A DNA stretch of 64,000 nucleotides from contig KN805376.1 in assembly GCA_000818945.1 (NCBI GenBank), positions 313,494 through 377,493 on the forward strand. Reading direction: 5' to 3'. Below are positions 42,001 to 50,822 of the stretch, piece by piece. The notes below the pieces were generated by a model. It had not been told where the DNA came from, ran no database searches, and saw only the letters and a list, made by a program, of their open reading frames with translations. Position 1 is the first letter of the stretch, and each line of letters opens with the position of its first letter. The position numbers and the translations under genes are program-made. The stretch comes from Schizochytrium sp. CCTCC M209059. Taxonomy: Eukaryota; Sar; Bigyra; Thraustochytrida; Thraustochytriidae.

Positions 42001-42473
42001 TAATTCAGGTCCAAGCGGCAACGCGTTGCCTCCTGGCGCGTAAAAATTTTCACGCTTGGCGCCGACAACTTAGCGCTACCCTTGTCATTCAGCGCTCAAT
42101 CCGAGAAAGGCGTCGGCGTATCCACGAGCAAGAGTCTGCAGATCACCAGGACACGCTCATGGGTCACCACGTGGATGCGTCTGCGGATCATCACATGGAA
42201 GCATCTGCCGAACATCAGATGGAGGCGCCTGCTGAGTACCACAAGGAAGCATCTACCGATAACCACATGGAGACATCTGCGGAGCACCTTGTGAAGACCC
42301 CTGCGGAAGACCATAACGACAGTTTGATGAAATCTGCTGAACATCCTGGCGCTTCGGGAGAAACAACAAGCTATGAATACGGCAGTCTGATGGGGCCTGC
42401 AGATCACCAAAGAGACCAACTCATGGAAACTGCAATTTTCGAAGACAATGTCATGGAGTCAGCGGAATCCTAA
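39069..42473 (+). CDS. Calmodulin-binding transcription activator (CAMTA)
   Basis: 1134 residues from the first in-frame ATG; the frame is open upstream without ATG, so a short upstream exon is possible. Full CAMTA order: Met/His/Gln/Ala-rich N-terminus; CG-1 DNA-binding domain (~115-240; GSIFLYDRS, FRVDGYEYVKK, VKLKYAHEERIYACHVHS, RRSYWDL, LVHYWD); IPT/TIG domain (~433-535); three ankyrin repeats (~647-740; NLLHYAVAFGHVKLVKLLLNHGADPN); and three to four IQ motifs (~910-1014). CAMTAs bind CGCG-type DNA and couple calcium/calmodulin to transcription in the nucleus. The tail (~1020-1110) has a ~10-residue tandem repeat around DHHMEASAE that is not part of the family. Confidence 0.95.
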   Translation: MPYYGHVGMAPAAAAAQGYMAPHPGYGMGVPYHPQQAQQMHMMHAHGYVPHPHHVHAQQAWAASNAAASAAAAASASKSKKRGGGARKNSPATKKNGNNANDRSAGSAKGIVTSKGELRFIVEAAKRRYLDAHAVLFLLEMGAKGDIQPLQKVQRRPPSGSIFLYDRSRTPQFRVDGYEYVKKKGNAAAVREDHVKLKYAHEERIYACHVHSQERESMHRRSYWDLKNRKNLILVHYWDSAVGAHETHPMDCICIGCTLEIEEKGPTSDRAAPAVVQSSTSAKPSTHEADAANATDKYARSQTSVSASRPPASQTSSRPAALQPAVQRLSGTHRDDDPLGDLHDDDDFETLKLDDLKDDPQLLSHHHDEAADLSGRVSHVKAEPELCPLSEAESAAQTCDDDVAVHDFLHDLNAFDMGIPLSPEVISLVDVSSLEVQDLAPDVASVNGGTKMLISLAKIGGEPFSKSMLSVTVENVDVIFGDSSVVKGFMMANGVVRCKTPSIRRNTRVPVQVAINGRTIAPRGGSPPLCVHFCLFDRLEIAAPPPLSNLRTRLSATSNASPAGTPTSQNSDPRRLLKRKRSRKLLSPVPGASCSEGEDGDDPDMDELNDEELTELSESLLERVVKVLVDLCSEENDLLGELDALDDSGFNLLHYAVAFGHVKLVKLLLNHGADPNKVTSTGDAPLHLAAEVADVDVVGALLHAGSDTSLRDASGQTPGDLAEMHGVPELVHLLRNEGAVAPTSSPDDGGQNSKESLEDKQQKMLRKALASMSLKDRCALSLGVRDGDMASVTGSGSEPSHSRTSSFAGPSPDANPSTSGGASPGAKSVGFGVMPASSSSSFSSASFSSMAAANLDGGEARTALTPIKSESIEHPRESAKVKQIVSEQEPNLVAVMSSLNDEERQELEVEARIIQSNIRRWLLRRSVQATRKVQTETKGFRKEKEKEKLDLEKKATKVQAVSKGFLARKEYRQARQDVIQVQAATRCLLARKNFHAWRRQLSATLVIQRSIRERRRRIHEQESADHQDTLMGHHVDASADHHMEASAEHQMEAPAEYHKEASTDNHMETSAEHLVKTPAEDHNDSLMKSAEHPGASGETTSYEYGSLMGPADHQRDQLMETAIFEDNVMESAES

Positions 42474-42870
42474 GAGGTGAGCGAAAACTCAACGTTGAAT
42501 GAGCTTTCGTGGACCTCGCCTCTTTCACGCACTTTGAGCGCGGCAGACCCGAGCATTCTTTTCTGCAAAAGACGTCAAAAGGAGCAGGAAAGCAAGCAAA
42601 CAAACAAACGAACATACAAACAAACAAACAAACAAACAAACAAACAAGCAAGGCGATCCATGTTGACCATATCTTTGCAAATCAATCACGAGATGTCTCG
42701 TGTCAGATTAGATCGCATGGTTGTGTGTTATCTGTTCGAAAATGAATATGAAAGGAAATGGCTGCGTAAAATAGAATCAGTATGTAGCTGGCTCTTGTGT
42801 AGAACCGCTTCTCATCTGTTGCTTTTGCAGAAAGAAAAAGAAGAGGACGAAGATGGGCGAGAGGTTCAAC
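42474..42870. other. Convergent intergenic region with CAAA microsatellite
   Basis: Between the 3' ends of CAMTA (+) and ALAD (-). A (CAAA)n tract of about twelve units lies at 42594-42650. No gene. Confidence 0.7.
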
Positions 42871-43908
42871 TCAACGCCACTTGGGAATCATGTCGAGGAG
42901 CTCCGGTGTAAAGTAAGTAATGAGAATTGAAGCTCCTGCACGCAAGAGACCAACATGCGACTCCTTGAGAACGCTCTCCAGATCACCAGCACGCTTTGCG
43001 TAGTCTTGAAGCATCACGTATTCGCCGGAAACGATGTAGCAGGCGATGGGCAAAACCGAACGCTGCGCGTACTCCTTGATAATATCGCCGTAGAAAAGCG
43101 CTGGTTTGACGAGCACCACGCTCGCACCCTCGGACTCATCGCGCGCCAATGCCTGCCTCGCGTGCAGAATGGAGCCCACAGGCTGCTGATACCGCTTGCG
43201 ATGACCCGTAAAGGTGGAATCAACGGCGGCGCGAAAGGGCGAGTACATGGTGGAAGCCTTTTTGCTCGTGTACGCCATTACGCCGACATGACGAAAACCA
43301 TTTTGGTCGAGCTTCTCGCGAATCGTGTGAATGCGGCCATCCATCATATCACTTGGGCACACGTACTCGGCGCCGGCCTGAGCGTAGGCAAGAGCGACGT
43401 TGGCGAGAATGTCAATGGTGCGCTCGTTATCAATGACGTCCTCGTGATCGCCTGCAACCTCGCGCAGCACACCACAATGCCCATGGCTCGTGTACTCGCA
43501 CATGCAGACATCGCACATGACGAGCATCTCGGGCAAAGCAGCCCGGATAGCTTTGGTAGCCACGATGACTGGAGTGTCGTCGGCAGCTGCCATGGAACCT
43601 TCAGGGTCCTTGTCCTTGACGACACCAAAGAGCATGACGGAGCGAAGACCCTTTTCCCCGAGCTCGCGCAGATGCTTGATGAGACCCGGGTATGGCTCGG
43701 CGCCATCGCCGACACCCCACTGCATGTTGGGCGAGAACCCTGCGATGGGCTTGTCTTCCGCCTCGAGCGTCACAAAGAGGGGGTACACGAGTTGGCTTGC
43801 GTGAAGGTGTGGCTCGGTCCATTCACGCGACACCGAAGAGTGCAGACTAGCGTGCAGGCCGGTGGCCCGGCCGCTGCCGGCCTCCGAAAAGCTCCTCGAG
43901 GGCTCCAT
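42871..43908 (-). CDS. ALAD: Delta-aminolevulinic acid dehydratase (porphobilinogen synthase)
   Basis: 345 residues from ATG 43908. Condenses two 5-aminolevulinates to porphobilinogen in heme synthesis. The metal site is the zinc type of animals and fungi: DVCMCEYTSHGHCG with three Cys (~129-139), not the Asp-rich plant/plastid version. Active-site segments are intact: PSDMMDGRI, YTSKKAS with the first Schiff-base Lys region, and VLVKPALFYGDII with the second catalytic Lys. No transit peptide is encoded from this ATG; the open frame upstream is Ser/Arg rich but lacks an ATG. A cytosolic enzyme and no photosynthetic plastid pathway are the natural reading. Confidence 0.97.
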   Translation of the reverse strand: MEPSRSFSEAGSGRATGLHASLHSSVSREWTEPHLHASQLVYPLFVTLEAEDKPIAGFSPNMQWGVGDGAEPYPGLIKHLRELGEKGLRSVMLFGVVKDKDPEGSMAAADDTPVIVATKAIRAALPEMLVMCDVCMCEYTSHGHCGVLREVAGDHEDVIDNERTIDILANVALAYAQAGAEYVCPSDMMDGRIHTIREKLDQNGFRHVGVMAYTSKKASTMYSPFRAAVDSTFTGHRKRYQQPVGSILHARQALARDESEGASVVLVKPALFYGDIIKEYAQRSVLPIACYIVSGEYVMLQDYAKRAGDLESVLKESHVGLLRAGASILITYFTPELLDMIPKWR

Positions 43909-44504
43909 GGCAGGCAGTGGAATCGGTTTTCCGCGCTGCGCTGCGCTGCGCTGCGCTGCGCGTGCAAGACGAGGTGACCGGCGAGTAGCTGTGCGTGCGC
44001 CCGCAAGCAAGCGAATAGCGTATGCACGCGAGGTGACCTCGCTTTTCGCCGATGAATGCGCTTTGCCTGAAAGTGAGAGGTAGGCCGCCGACTCGGACGT
44101 CTGCACACTACAAGCAAATCTTTCTTCTTCTTCTTTTTTTTCTTCTTTTTTTTCTTTCTTTGCTTTTCATTGTTGTATTTTTGGGTGGTGGGTGATAAGT
44201 TCTGTGGCCACGATGCTCGTGCGAGCGGAATGTGAACATGCCGGGGAGCGAGGTCCACAGACCTGACTCGACCTTGATGAGAAAGACGTGTGCATGGACA
44301 ACCACTCTGCTCGAATTCTTGCCATACATCATGCGGGTGTAAGCAAGAGAATCAACAAGTGGACAAAGTTCAGAGGGACTACTTGACGCAAGCAAGAGGG
44401 AGTTCCCCCTTGGTAGTCCGTCCATATGAACAAGAGAAGTCGTCAAGAGAGAGAATACTTCAAGGAAAAATCCGGCAAACGTAAGAAAGAATAAGTGCAC
44501 TCGC
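43909..44504. other. Intergenic region upstream of ALAD
   Basis: 596 bp between the 5' end of ALAD and the 3' end of RPL8, both minus strand. Tandem GCGCT units at 43936-43962 lie immediately upstream of the ALAD ATG, and a TTC/T-rich tract at 44118-44165. No gene. Confidence 0.6.
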
Positions 44505-45793
44505 TTACTCGTCCTTGGCAGCAGTGCGACCACGGTGGAGACCAGTGCGGCGGGCGGCGATGAGACCGACGCGCTTACCGGCGGGTGCGTCACGCTTGAC
44601 GGTGGAAGCATGACCGATGTGCTGGTGGTTACCACCACCATGGGGATGCTCGACAGGGTTCATGGCAACACCACGGACCTTGGGCCACTCGTTACGCTTC
44701 ACGCGGTACTTGTGAAAGGCGGCGCCAGCCTTGAGGAGAGGCTTGTCCATGCGGCCACCACCGGCGACGAGGCCGACCATGGCGCGGCAAGCCGAGGGGA
44801 GGATCTTCTTGTTGCCCGAGGGGAGGGCGACCTGGGTCTTCTGGTTGTCGACGTCGTGGATCTTGATGGTGCAGTACTCACCAGATGCCTTGGCGATCTT
44901 GCCGCGGTCACCGGCGGTCTGCTCGAGGCAGCACACGACGGTACCCTCGGGGAGGGCGCTCAGGGGAAGGATGTTGCCCACATCCATCTTTGCCTTGGCA
45001 CCGGCGTAGATGAACTGGCCAGTGTAGGTGCCCTCGGTGGCAACCATAAGCTCCTTGTCCTTCTTGAACTTGTACGGGTTGCGGAAGTGCACGACGGCAA
45101 GGGGGGCACCACGACCGGGGTCATGGATGATGTCCTTGACGACACCCTTGAGGTAGCCATGGCGCTCGCTGTAGTCGAACACGCGAAGCTTGGCAGCACC
45201 CTTGCGGGTGTGCGTGTGCGACTGTGATCATCAAAGAGGGTCGAGAAATAGCGTGGTTGGTTGTGGTTCGTCAGTCAGTCAATCGTTCATTCATCCAATC
45301 GATCCTTTGTTAGATCGTTCTTTCGGTCGTCCATCTTTGCTCGCTCGGCTGGCTGACGGCCTACGTAGGGGGCGATAGACTAAGCGTCATGGCCTCACAG
45401 CAACGCAGGTAGCCAGGCAGCCATCCAGCCAGATGAACAGCCCAAAGAGACGTCTCTCTCAATTACCGCGACCTCGTCCTCATCGCGACACACACAGACA
45501 CTGGGTCACGTGGGCAGACAGACAGACAGGCAGGCAGGCCAGCAGACGCGCACGTCGTCCTGTCCTTTCGTGGCCACCAAGAGCCACGACGGCCTTGCCT
45601 TGCCTGGCTTGGCCTGGCCTGGCCTGGCCTGCCCCCGCATTCCCTCATGCCCATGTCGATGTCACCGTCGCGACGTCGCGTCTGTCTGCGCCGGCCGGAC
45701 GCGAGGCCCGCGTTCCCGCCCGCGCTCCCGCGCGCAACCTACCCTGAAGATCGGCGAGGCGCCCTTGCGCTGCGCGCGGATGATGCGGCCCAT
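44505..45793 (-). CDS. RPL8: 60S ribosomal protein L8 (uL2), spliced
   Basis: Two exons, join of 45743-45793 and 44505-45221, giving 255 residues (the family has ~257). Exon 1 encodes MGRIIRAQRKGASPIFR; the donor GTAGGT starts at 45742. The acceptor CACAG ends at 45222, and exon 2 resumes SHTHTRKGAAKLRVFDY, exactly the expected uL2 N-terminal sequence. The core is highly conserved, including GYLKGVVKDIIHDPGRGAPL, VAGGGRMDKPL and the peptidyl-transferase loop VRGVAMNPVEHPHGGGNHQH with the invariant His region. It is a universal component of the large subunit close to the catalytic centre. The intron is 521 nt. Expression is probably driven by the ACTTGCG array 186-250 bp upstream of the ATG. 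Confidence 0.97.
45222..45742 (-). other. RPL8: RPL8 intron
   Basis: 521-nt GT-AG intron after codon 17. It contains CAGACAGG-type microsatellites and GGCCTGGCCT tandem units near 45608-45630. No conserved snoRNA boxes were identified by eye, though ribosomal-protein introns often host snoRNAs. Confidence 0.9.
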
Positions 45794-45978
45794 GCTGCCT
45801 GCTGCTCGTGCTTGCGGCGCTCCTGCTGCGCTGCGCTCCTTCGGTTTTGCCTCTTGCCGCCGCCGCAGGCCGCGCCCCGCCGCCCGCGCCTTCGGGTGCC
45901 CCGCGGGCCCCCGATTTGCGTGGCGCGCCCCCGCGCCGCCCCCCGTTCCCCGCGCCCGCGCAAGTGCCGCCGCCGCGC

Positions 45979-46041
45979 ATTCTCCACTTGCGCGCCGCCA
46001 TTCCCCACTTGCGCGCCGCCATTCCCCACTTGCGGCCGCCG
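45979..46041. promoter_or_regulatory. Three 21-bp tandem ACTTGCG elements
   Basis: Three head-to-tail units at 45979, 46000 and 46021, each beginning ATTC(C/T)CCACTTGCG and filled out with GC-rich spacer to exactly 21 bp. A reverse-orientation CGCAAGTGCC lies at 45958-45967. The same core is arrayed upstream of V-ATPase A at 61698-61866. Confidence 0.7.
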
Positions 46042-46104
46042 CCGCCCCATAGCGCGCCTAGCGCGCGACTAGCGCCCACTACGGCGCGCCGCGAGGGGGC
46101 GGCC

Positions 46105-46119
46105 TACCCTAACCCTGGG
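46105..46119. promoter_or_regulatory. Telomere-like box (CCCTAACCCT)
   Basis: TACCCTAACCCTGGG, one and a half CCCTAA units in the RPL8/TYW1 promoter. Telo-boxes of this kind occur in ribosomal-protein promoters of plants; function here is inference. Confidence 0.35.
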
Positions 46120-46680
46120 TGCGCAACGCGGAATGGACGCGTTCTCCGTTCTTTTCGGGCGGGGCTGCGCAAGGCACGCAAGCAGGGGGGGTTAGAACGT
46201 TCCGAGGCGGCGGGGGCGCGAAGGCGCGTGAGAGGGGCCGTTCTGTTCCGGTGCAGAGTGCGGCGCGGATCCGCGCCGGTTCCGTGACGGGTCCGCGGGG
46301 GGAATTTGGGTGGCACGCGCATCGAGCGCGCATCGCTCGCGGCGGAGTTCCGGGCCGCGAGATTGGCAAACAGAGACCGCGGGCGAGGCTGGCGCGCCGG
46401 CGCAGAGACGCGGGCGGGCGAGCGAGCGAGCGAAGGTTTTTCTGCGCGGATTGGTCTGGTTGTCAACGCCGAAGAGGCTCGCGGACGACTCCGGGCGGCT
46501 GGACACGAACGAGGACGTGGACACAGGATTCTGCAACGAGAAGACCTTGGCCTTGGCGAAGACCGAAGACGTTGACGACGACAAGGAGCAAGAGCAGGAG
46601 CAGGTCGGGAAAAGAAGCAAAGCGGCGTTGTCTGCGTGCACGTGGTTTCGTGGACCTTGACGCTTTGCGCAGAAGATATC

Positions 46681-48786
46681 ATGTCGGAGACGGGTCGCGC
46701 CGTGGCCGTCGGCGTGGCGGCCGCTGTCGGCGTGGCTGCGATTCTGGGCTGGAAGGGCGTCCTTGCTGCGCGTGAATCTGGCGCCGTCGAAGAAGCCATC
46801 GAAAAGGCCGCCGGGGCAGTACGCGACGCCGCGGAAGCCACCGTGAAAGCCGTGAACGCTGCCGCGAGCCCGCTCCTGGCGAAACAAGAGGATGCCGGCG
46901 CCAAGACCAAGGTCGTCTACGCCACGACGACGGGGACGGCGAAGCGCGTCGCAGAGATTATAGCAGACGGTATCTCGGGAGGCGATGCGGTGTCCGCCGA
47001 CAACTATACCTTCGCCGACGACCTCGAGGACGAGGCGGTGGTCATTTTTGTCATGCCTACCTGGACCGACGGAGATGCCCCGGAAAGCGGGCAACCCCTT
47101 TTGGCGTGGCTGGAAGACATGGTGCAGGACTTCCGCGTGGACAAGTCGCGTTTTCTTGGCAAGGTCAAATTCGCAGTCGTGGCCCTGGGCAGCAGAGAGT
47201 ACGGCAAGGGCCTCTTTTGTCGCACGGGATGGCGGCTCGACGAGGCGGTCGGGAAACTTGGCGCGCAGCGGCTCTGTTTGCCGATTCTTGTCGACGATTC
47301 GGACTCCCGCGCCAAGATCGACAATCTGGGCGGCCGCGTCCGTGCCGCAATTGAGCGCAATGAAACGGTCGCCTTGCCTGAAAAGCCAAACAGGGGCCAG
47401 CGGCGCAAGGCTATGCTTGAGGAGACAAAGGCAAACCCGTTGGACGACCAGGAGGACCGTGTGAACGAGATGATGCTCGATGATATGGAGGACATTGTCG
47501 TCGTTGGCAACACTGCGGCCGAACCGGGGGCGGAGAGGCCTGACATGGTGACGAGCTCGCAGCGCAAGGCTCTTACCAAGGAAGGCTACAAGATTATTGG
47601 AACGCACTCTGCTGTCAAGCTCTGTCGTTGGACAAAGCACCAGCTTCGTGGGCGCGGCGGCTGCTACAAGCACACCTTTTATGGTATCACTTCGTATCAG
47701 TGCATGGAGGCAACGCCCAGTTTGGCTTGCGCCAACAAGTGCGTCTTTTGCTGGCGGCATCACAAGAATCCTGTGGGTCGGGAGTGGCGCTGGAAAGAGG
47801 ATGATCCTGATGTCATTGTCGAGCAGGCCGTGGACCTGCATTGCAACATGATCAAGCAAATGAAGGGTGTTCCCGGCGTCAAGCCCGAGCGTCTGCAGGA
47901 GGCCTTCAATGTTCGTCACTGTGCGCTCTCGCTCGTGGGTGAGCCCATCATGTACCCTCGCATCAACGAACTTATCGACGAGCTGCACGCCCGTCAGATC
48001 TCCACCTTTTTGGTCACAAACGCCCAGTTTCCGGACGCCATCCGTAATCTGCAGCCCGTGACGCAGCTGTATGTGAGCGTGGACGCTGCGACCAAGGACG
48101 CTCTCAAGGAGGTTGACCGGCCTCTTTTTAAGGATTTCTGGGAGCGCTTCACAGGAAGTCTCGAGTCTCTTCGTGATAAGGGCCAACGGACGGTGTACAG
48201 ACTGACTCTGGTGAAACAGTGGAATATGATGGAGGATGAGCTTGATGGATACGCCAAACTTATTGAACTTGGTCAGCCGGATCTGATTGAAATCAAGGCT
48301 GTCACCTATTGCGGCAAGTCGGACGCCTCGAACTTGACGATCGAGAATGTGCCGTGGCACGAGGAGGTGCGCATGTTCGCCGAGGCCATTTGCAAGCGCA
48401 CAAATGGGGCTTATGGTACCGCGTCCGAGCACGTACACTCTTGCTGCACGCTGCTTGCGCGCAAGGATATTTACCTGGCGCCGGACGGCGAGACGTGGCG
48501 CACGTGGATCGACTACGACCGCTTTCACGAGCTTGTGGCCGAGTACAAGGCATCCAATGGCGAGAAAAAGTTCACTTCTCGCGACTACCTGGCTGACACG
48601 CCCGAGTGGGCCGTCTGGGGCGCTCCTGAGGAGGGCTTTGATCCGGTCGAAAGTCGATTTCGCAAAGCTCGCAAGTCAACGGCTGATGATGCTTCGACCG
48701 CATCCGTGCGTCCGCCCGTAGGTCTCCCGCCCTCCAAAGCACGCCTTGCCCGTGAGTCCAAGAATCTCGAGGATGTCGCCGAATAA
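46681..48786 (+). CDS. TYW1: tRNA wybutosine-synthesising protein 1 (4-demethylwyosine synthase)
   Basis: 701 residues from ATG 46681. Forms the tricyclic 4-demethylwyosine from N1-methylguanosine 37 of tRNA-Phe and pyruvate. An N-terminal hydrophobic segment (~6-22) probably anchors it to the ER membrane. A flavodoxin-like FMN domain follows (~75-235; VYATTTGTAKRVAE), then a radical-SAM domain with the cluster motif ACANKCVFCWRH (C350, C354, C357; CX3CX2C), GEPIMYPRI and the wyosine-family C-terminal segments (SFHxx-type EHVHSCC). The FMN domain fused to radical SAM is the eukaryotic form. Other wybutosine enzymes are not in the window. Confidence 0.96.
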   Translation: MSETGRAVAVGVAAAVGVAAILGWKGVLAARESGAVEEAIEKAAGAVRDAAEATVKAVNAAASPLLAKQEDAGAKTKVVYATTTGTAKRVAEIIADGISGGDAVSADNYTFADDLEDEAVVIFVMPTWTDGDAPESGQPLLAWLEDMVQDFRVDKSRFLGKVKFAVVALGSREYGKGLFCRTGWRLDEAVGKLGAQRLCLPILVDDSDSRAKIDNLGGRVRAAIERNETVALPEKPNRGQRRKAMLEETKANPLDDQEDRVNEMMLDDMEDIVVVGNTAAEPGAERPDMVTSSQRKALTKEGYKIIGTHSAVKLCRWTKHQLRGRGGCYKHTFYGITSYQCMEATPSLACANKCVFCWRHHKNPVGREWRWKEDDPDVIVEQAVDLHCNMIKQMKGVPGVKPERLQEAFNVRHCALSLVGEPIMYPRINELIDELHARQISTFLVTNAQFPDAIRNLQPVTQLYVSVDAATKDALKEVDRPLFKDFWERFTGSLESLRDKGQRTVYRLTLVKQWNMMEDELDGYAKLIELGQPDLIEIKAVTYCGKSDASNLTIENVPWHEEVRMFAEAICKRTNGAYGTASEHVHSCCTLLARKDIYLAPDGETWRTWIDYDRFHELVAEYKASNGEKKFTSRDYLADTPEWAVWGAPEEGFDPVESRFRKARKSTADDASTASVRPPVGLPPSKARLARESKNLEDVAE

Positions 48787-50171
48787 GTAATCTATTTGCA
48801 AGCATCTTGTATTCTGTGTAGCATGGAGAGTCTTCTTTTTTCCTTGGTCGCATGAAAATTCCACGAGGCTGCTGGTTGCGGCTGGCCTGGCTAACGTTCT
48901 ATCACTGAAACTGCTTCATGCAAACTAGCCAGTTAGGACGCGAACTGCCGAATTGCAGCTTTTCCGCGCCAAGCTGCAGCTTTAGTGTGAGAGTGTTTGC
49001 CACCCAAGGTCGTATTGCCGCGGCAGAGACCAGGTTCACAGCGCAGCGTCGAATGCAAAGAGCGACGTTAGGTTTGGGAAGAATTCATGCACGCACGGAG
49101 GGAATGCCGTCAGCAAAGGTCGGGGCCACAAAAGGCTTACGGCGGCCCTCGAAACGTTTCTACTTGAACCACGATTATTGGTGCGGTCCTTGCCCACGCG
49201 GGATCTCTGCCCTGCACTCATGTCGCATGGGACAACATTCAATTCAGAAATGGATGCCTATCCTACCATGCTGAATGGCCGTGCAACCATTTCATGTTGA
49301 CTGTGCTCCTTTACAGTGTGGTAATGGCATACTTGACACTGAAGCACTGCGTAACTGCAGCGGCACAGGCTCTTTCGTTGTCCAAGAGAATGGAATAAAC
49401 TGCACTTTATGAAAAATTGACCGCCATCGACGCTGTGACAATGTGGCAGCTCTGCATTCCCATTAGCATCACCTGAGATAAAGCCGGGGAAAGGGCACGG
49501 GTGAATTCCTGCAACCAGGGCATGACGAAGCCTACGAGGAAGTGACTTTTCAGGAAACAACGGCACGGCCTCTCTCTCTCTCAAGGCCCGGCATCTAAAG
49601 CAAGGCTTGATCCGTTGCGCAGCAAAATCCGTATCTTCTCTTTTTAGATTTCAAACAAGAGAGCGAAAGAATGTTTGGTTTTACACTTAAGGTCAGTCTT
49701 TCTTGAGCATTATGCCTGGGGTGCATTCGAAGTCATGCAGTCGAGACATTTAGTCTCGAACTTTTGGATCATGGTGATGGGGACGGTTGATGAGCAAAAA
49801 TAGAGTGACCTTTTATTAGAACCAGATGATTGGGACGAAGATGGGAATGTTCATTTTGAGAAGCTTTTTCGACGTGGCAAGAGCTTTGATTGATGACGAG
49901 AGCAGAGTTGCAGGTTTGGAGCTCACCCATGAGACATCGCATGCTCACACCATCATGGCTTCACGAGGCCGCATTTCAGCTGCCACTGGTTGAATCTTTC
50001 GATATCAATTTTGGCAAGCAAGGACTGTTTCCTTAGAAAAACCCACGTGCTGTAAATACCGCCTTTAAATACATCCACGGTTTGCAACGTTGGGCCAAGT
50101 CGCGTTTTGAGCTGAACGAACGTCTCCCGCACCCGAGCCCTTTCGGCTCTTTTGTCCATTTTGGGGGATTC
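48787..50171. other. Gene-poor region left of the tandem array
   Basis: 1.4 kb with no supported gene. It contains the leftmost copy of the short tail module (49816-49854, minus strand). From ~50172 the sequence joins the tandem repeat. Confidence 0.6.
49816..49854 (-). other. Outlying IFVPI tail module, minus strand
   Basis: Reads MNIPIFVPIIWF-stop (TAA). It shares IFVPI(V/I)xF-stop with the array modules although the surrounding DNA has diverged. Its codons for Val and Pro (GTC, CCA) differ from the array (GTG, CCG) only at third positions. Confidence 0.45.
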
Positions 50172-50370
50172 ACTGTGGGGAAAGATTCGGCGTAAAGTGG
50201 AGATCCCAAAGGCAGGTGCCGAATGCGGGCCTCCGACCCGACGGGGAGACCATCGGTGAAAGTCGAGGCGATGATGAAAGCAAACCTGCAACCTCAAGCA
50301 CTCCAGCAAGCCAAACAAGTCTTTACGAGCAGCAACCGAGCACCCCAAAGCAAGAACCCCCCAAAGCATC

Positions 50371-50400
50371 ATGTGGATCTTCATCCCGATCGTCTTCTAG
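50371..50400 (+). other. Tail module, plus arm, unit A (also 51294-51323, 52223-52252, 53134-53163)
   Basis: Reads MWIFIPIVF followed by TAG in each of the four units. The frame upstream is open for about 30-40 codons (…EHPKARTPQSI before the module). Confidence 0.6.
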
Positions 50401-50792
50401 ACACTCAGGCGACTCGAAATCCACAAGTATAGTCGAGAACATACACCCAGACTGGAGCTCTGTCCTCTTGCTCATGGATCTCTAAGAAGTCAGCTAGCAA
50501 GACACGCAAATTTATTTTTTCTATCTATACTTTTCTACGCATTCTCATCGTTGTGCTTCGTGGTGCAGGTATACAGTTGCGCGTCCAGATGTCGCCATTG
50601 CCACGTCCTTAGGAGTCACCATGGCCAAATCAGTTCCCGCGCCAGTCATGGCAAGAAGTGGCGTTTCTCTGCTTTTTAAACAAGTGATTAAATAAGTTGT
50701 GATTGAACAAGTTGATAAATTTTCAAAAGTGAGATGAAGATGACTTTGTATTCCTTTAGCAATTTGCTATCGATCCAGAGCTGCCTGGACGC

Positions 50793-50822
50793 CTAGAAGA
50801 CGATCGGCACGAAGATCCACAT
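50793..50822 (-). other. Tail module, minus arm, unit A (also 51722-51751, 52646-52675, 53554-53583)
   Basis: Reads MWIFVPIVF followed by TAG in each of the four units; in the last unit the final Phe codon is TTT instead of TTC. In unit A the same minus-strand frame is open back to about 51224 (~140 codons, Lys/Ser/Gln-rich near the end). Confidence 0.6.

Larger units (their letters stand above)
45794..46680. promoter_or_regulatory. Divergent promoter region (RPL8 / TYW1)
   Basis: 887 bp between divergent ATGs; very GC-rich. It contains the 21-bp element array (45979-46041), an inverted single element at 45958-45970 and a telomere-like box at 46105-46119. Confidence 0.7.

Noticed and set aside
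46105..46119. Interstitial telomere
   Set aside because: Only about 1.5 repeat units; too short to be telomeric.
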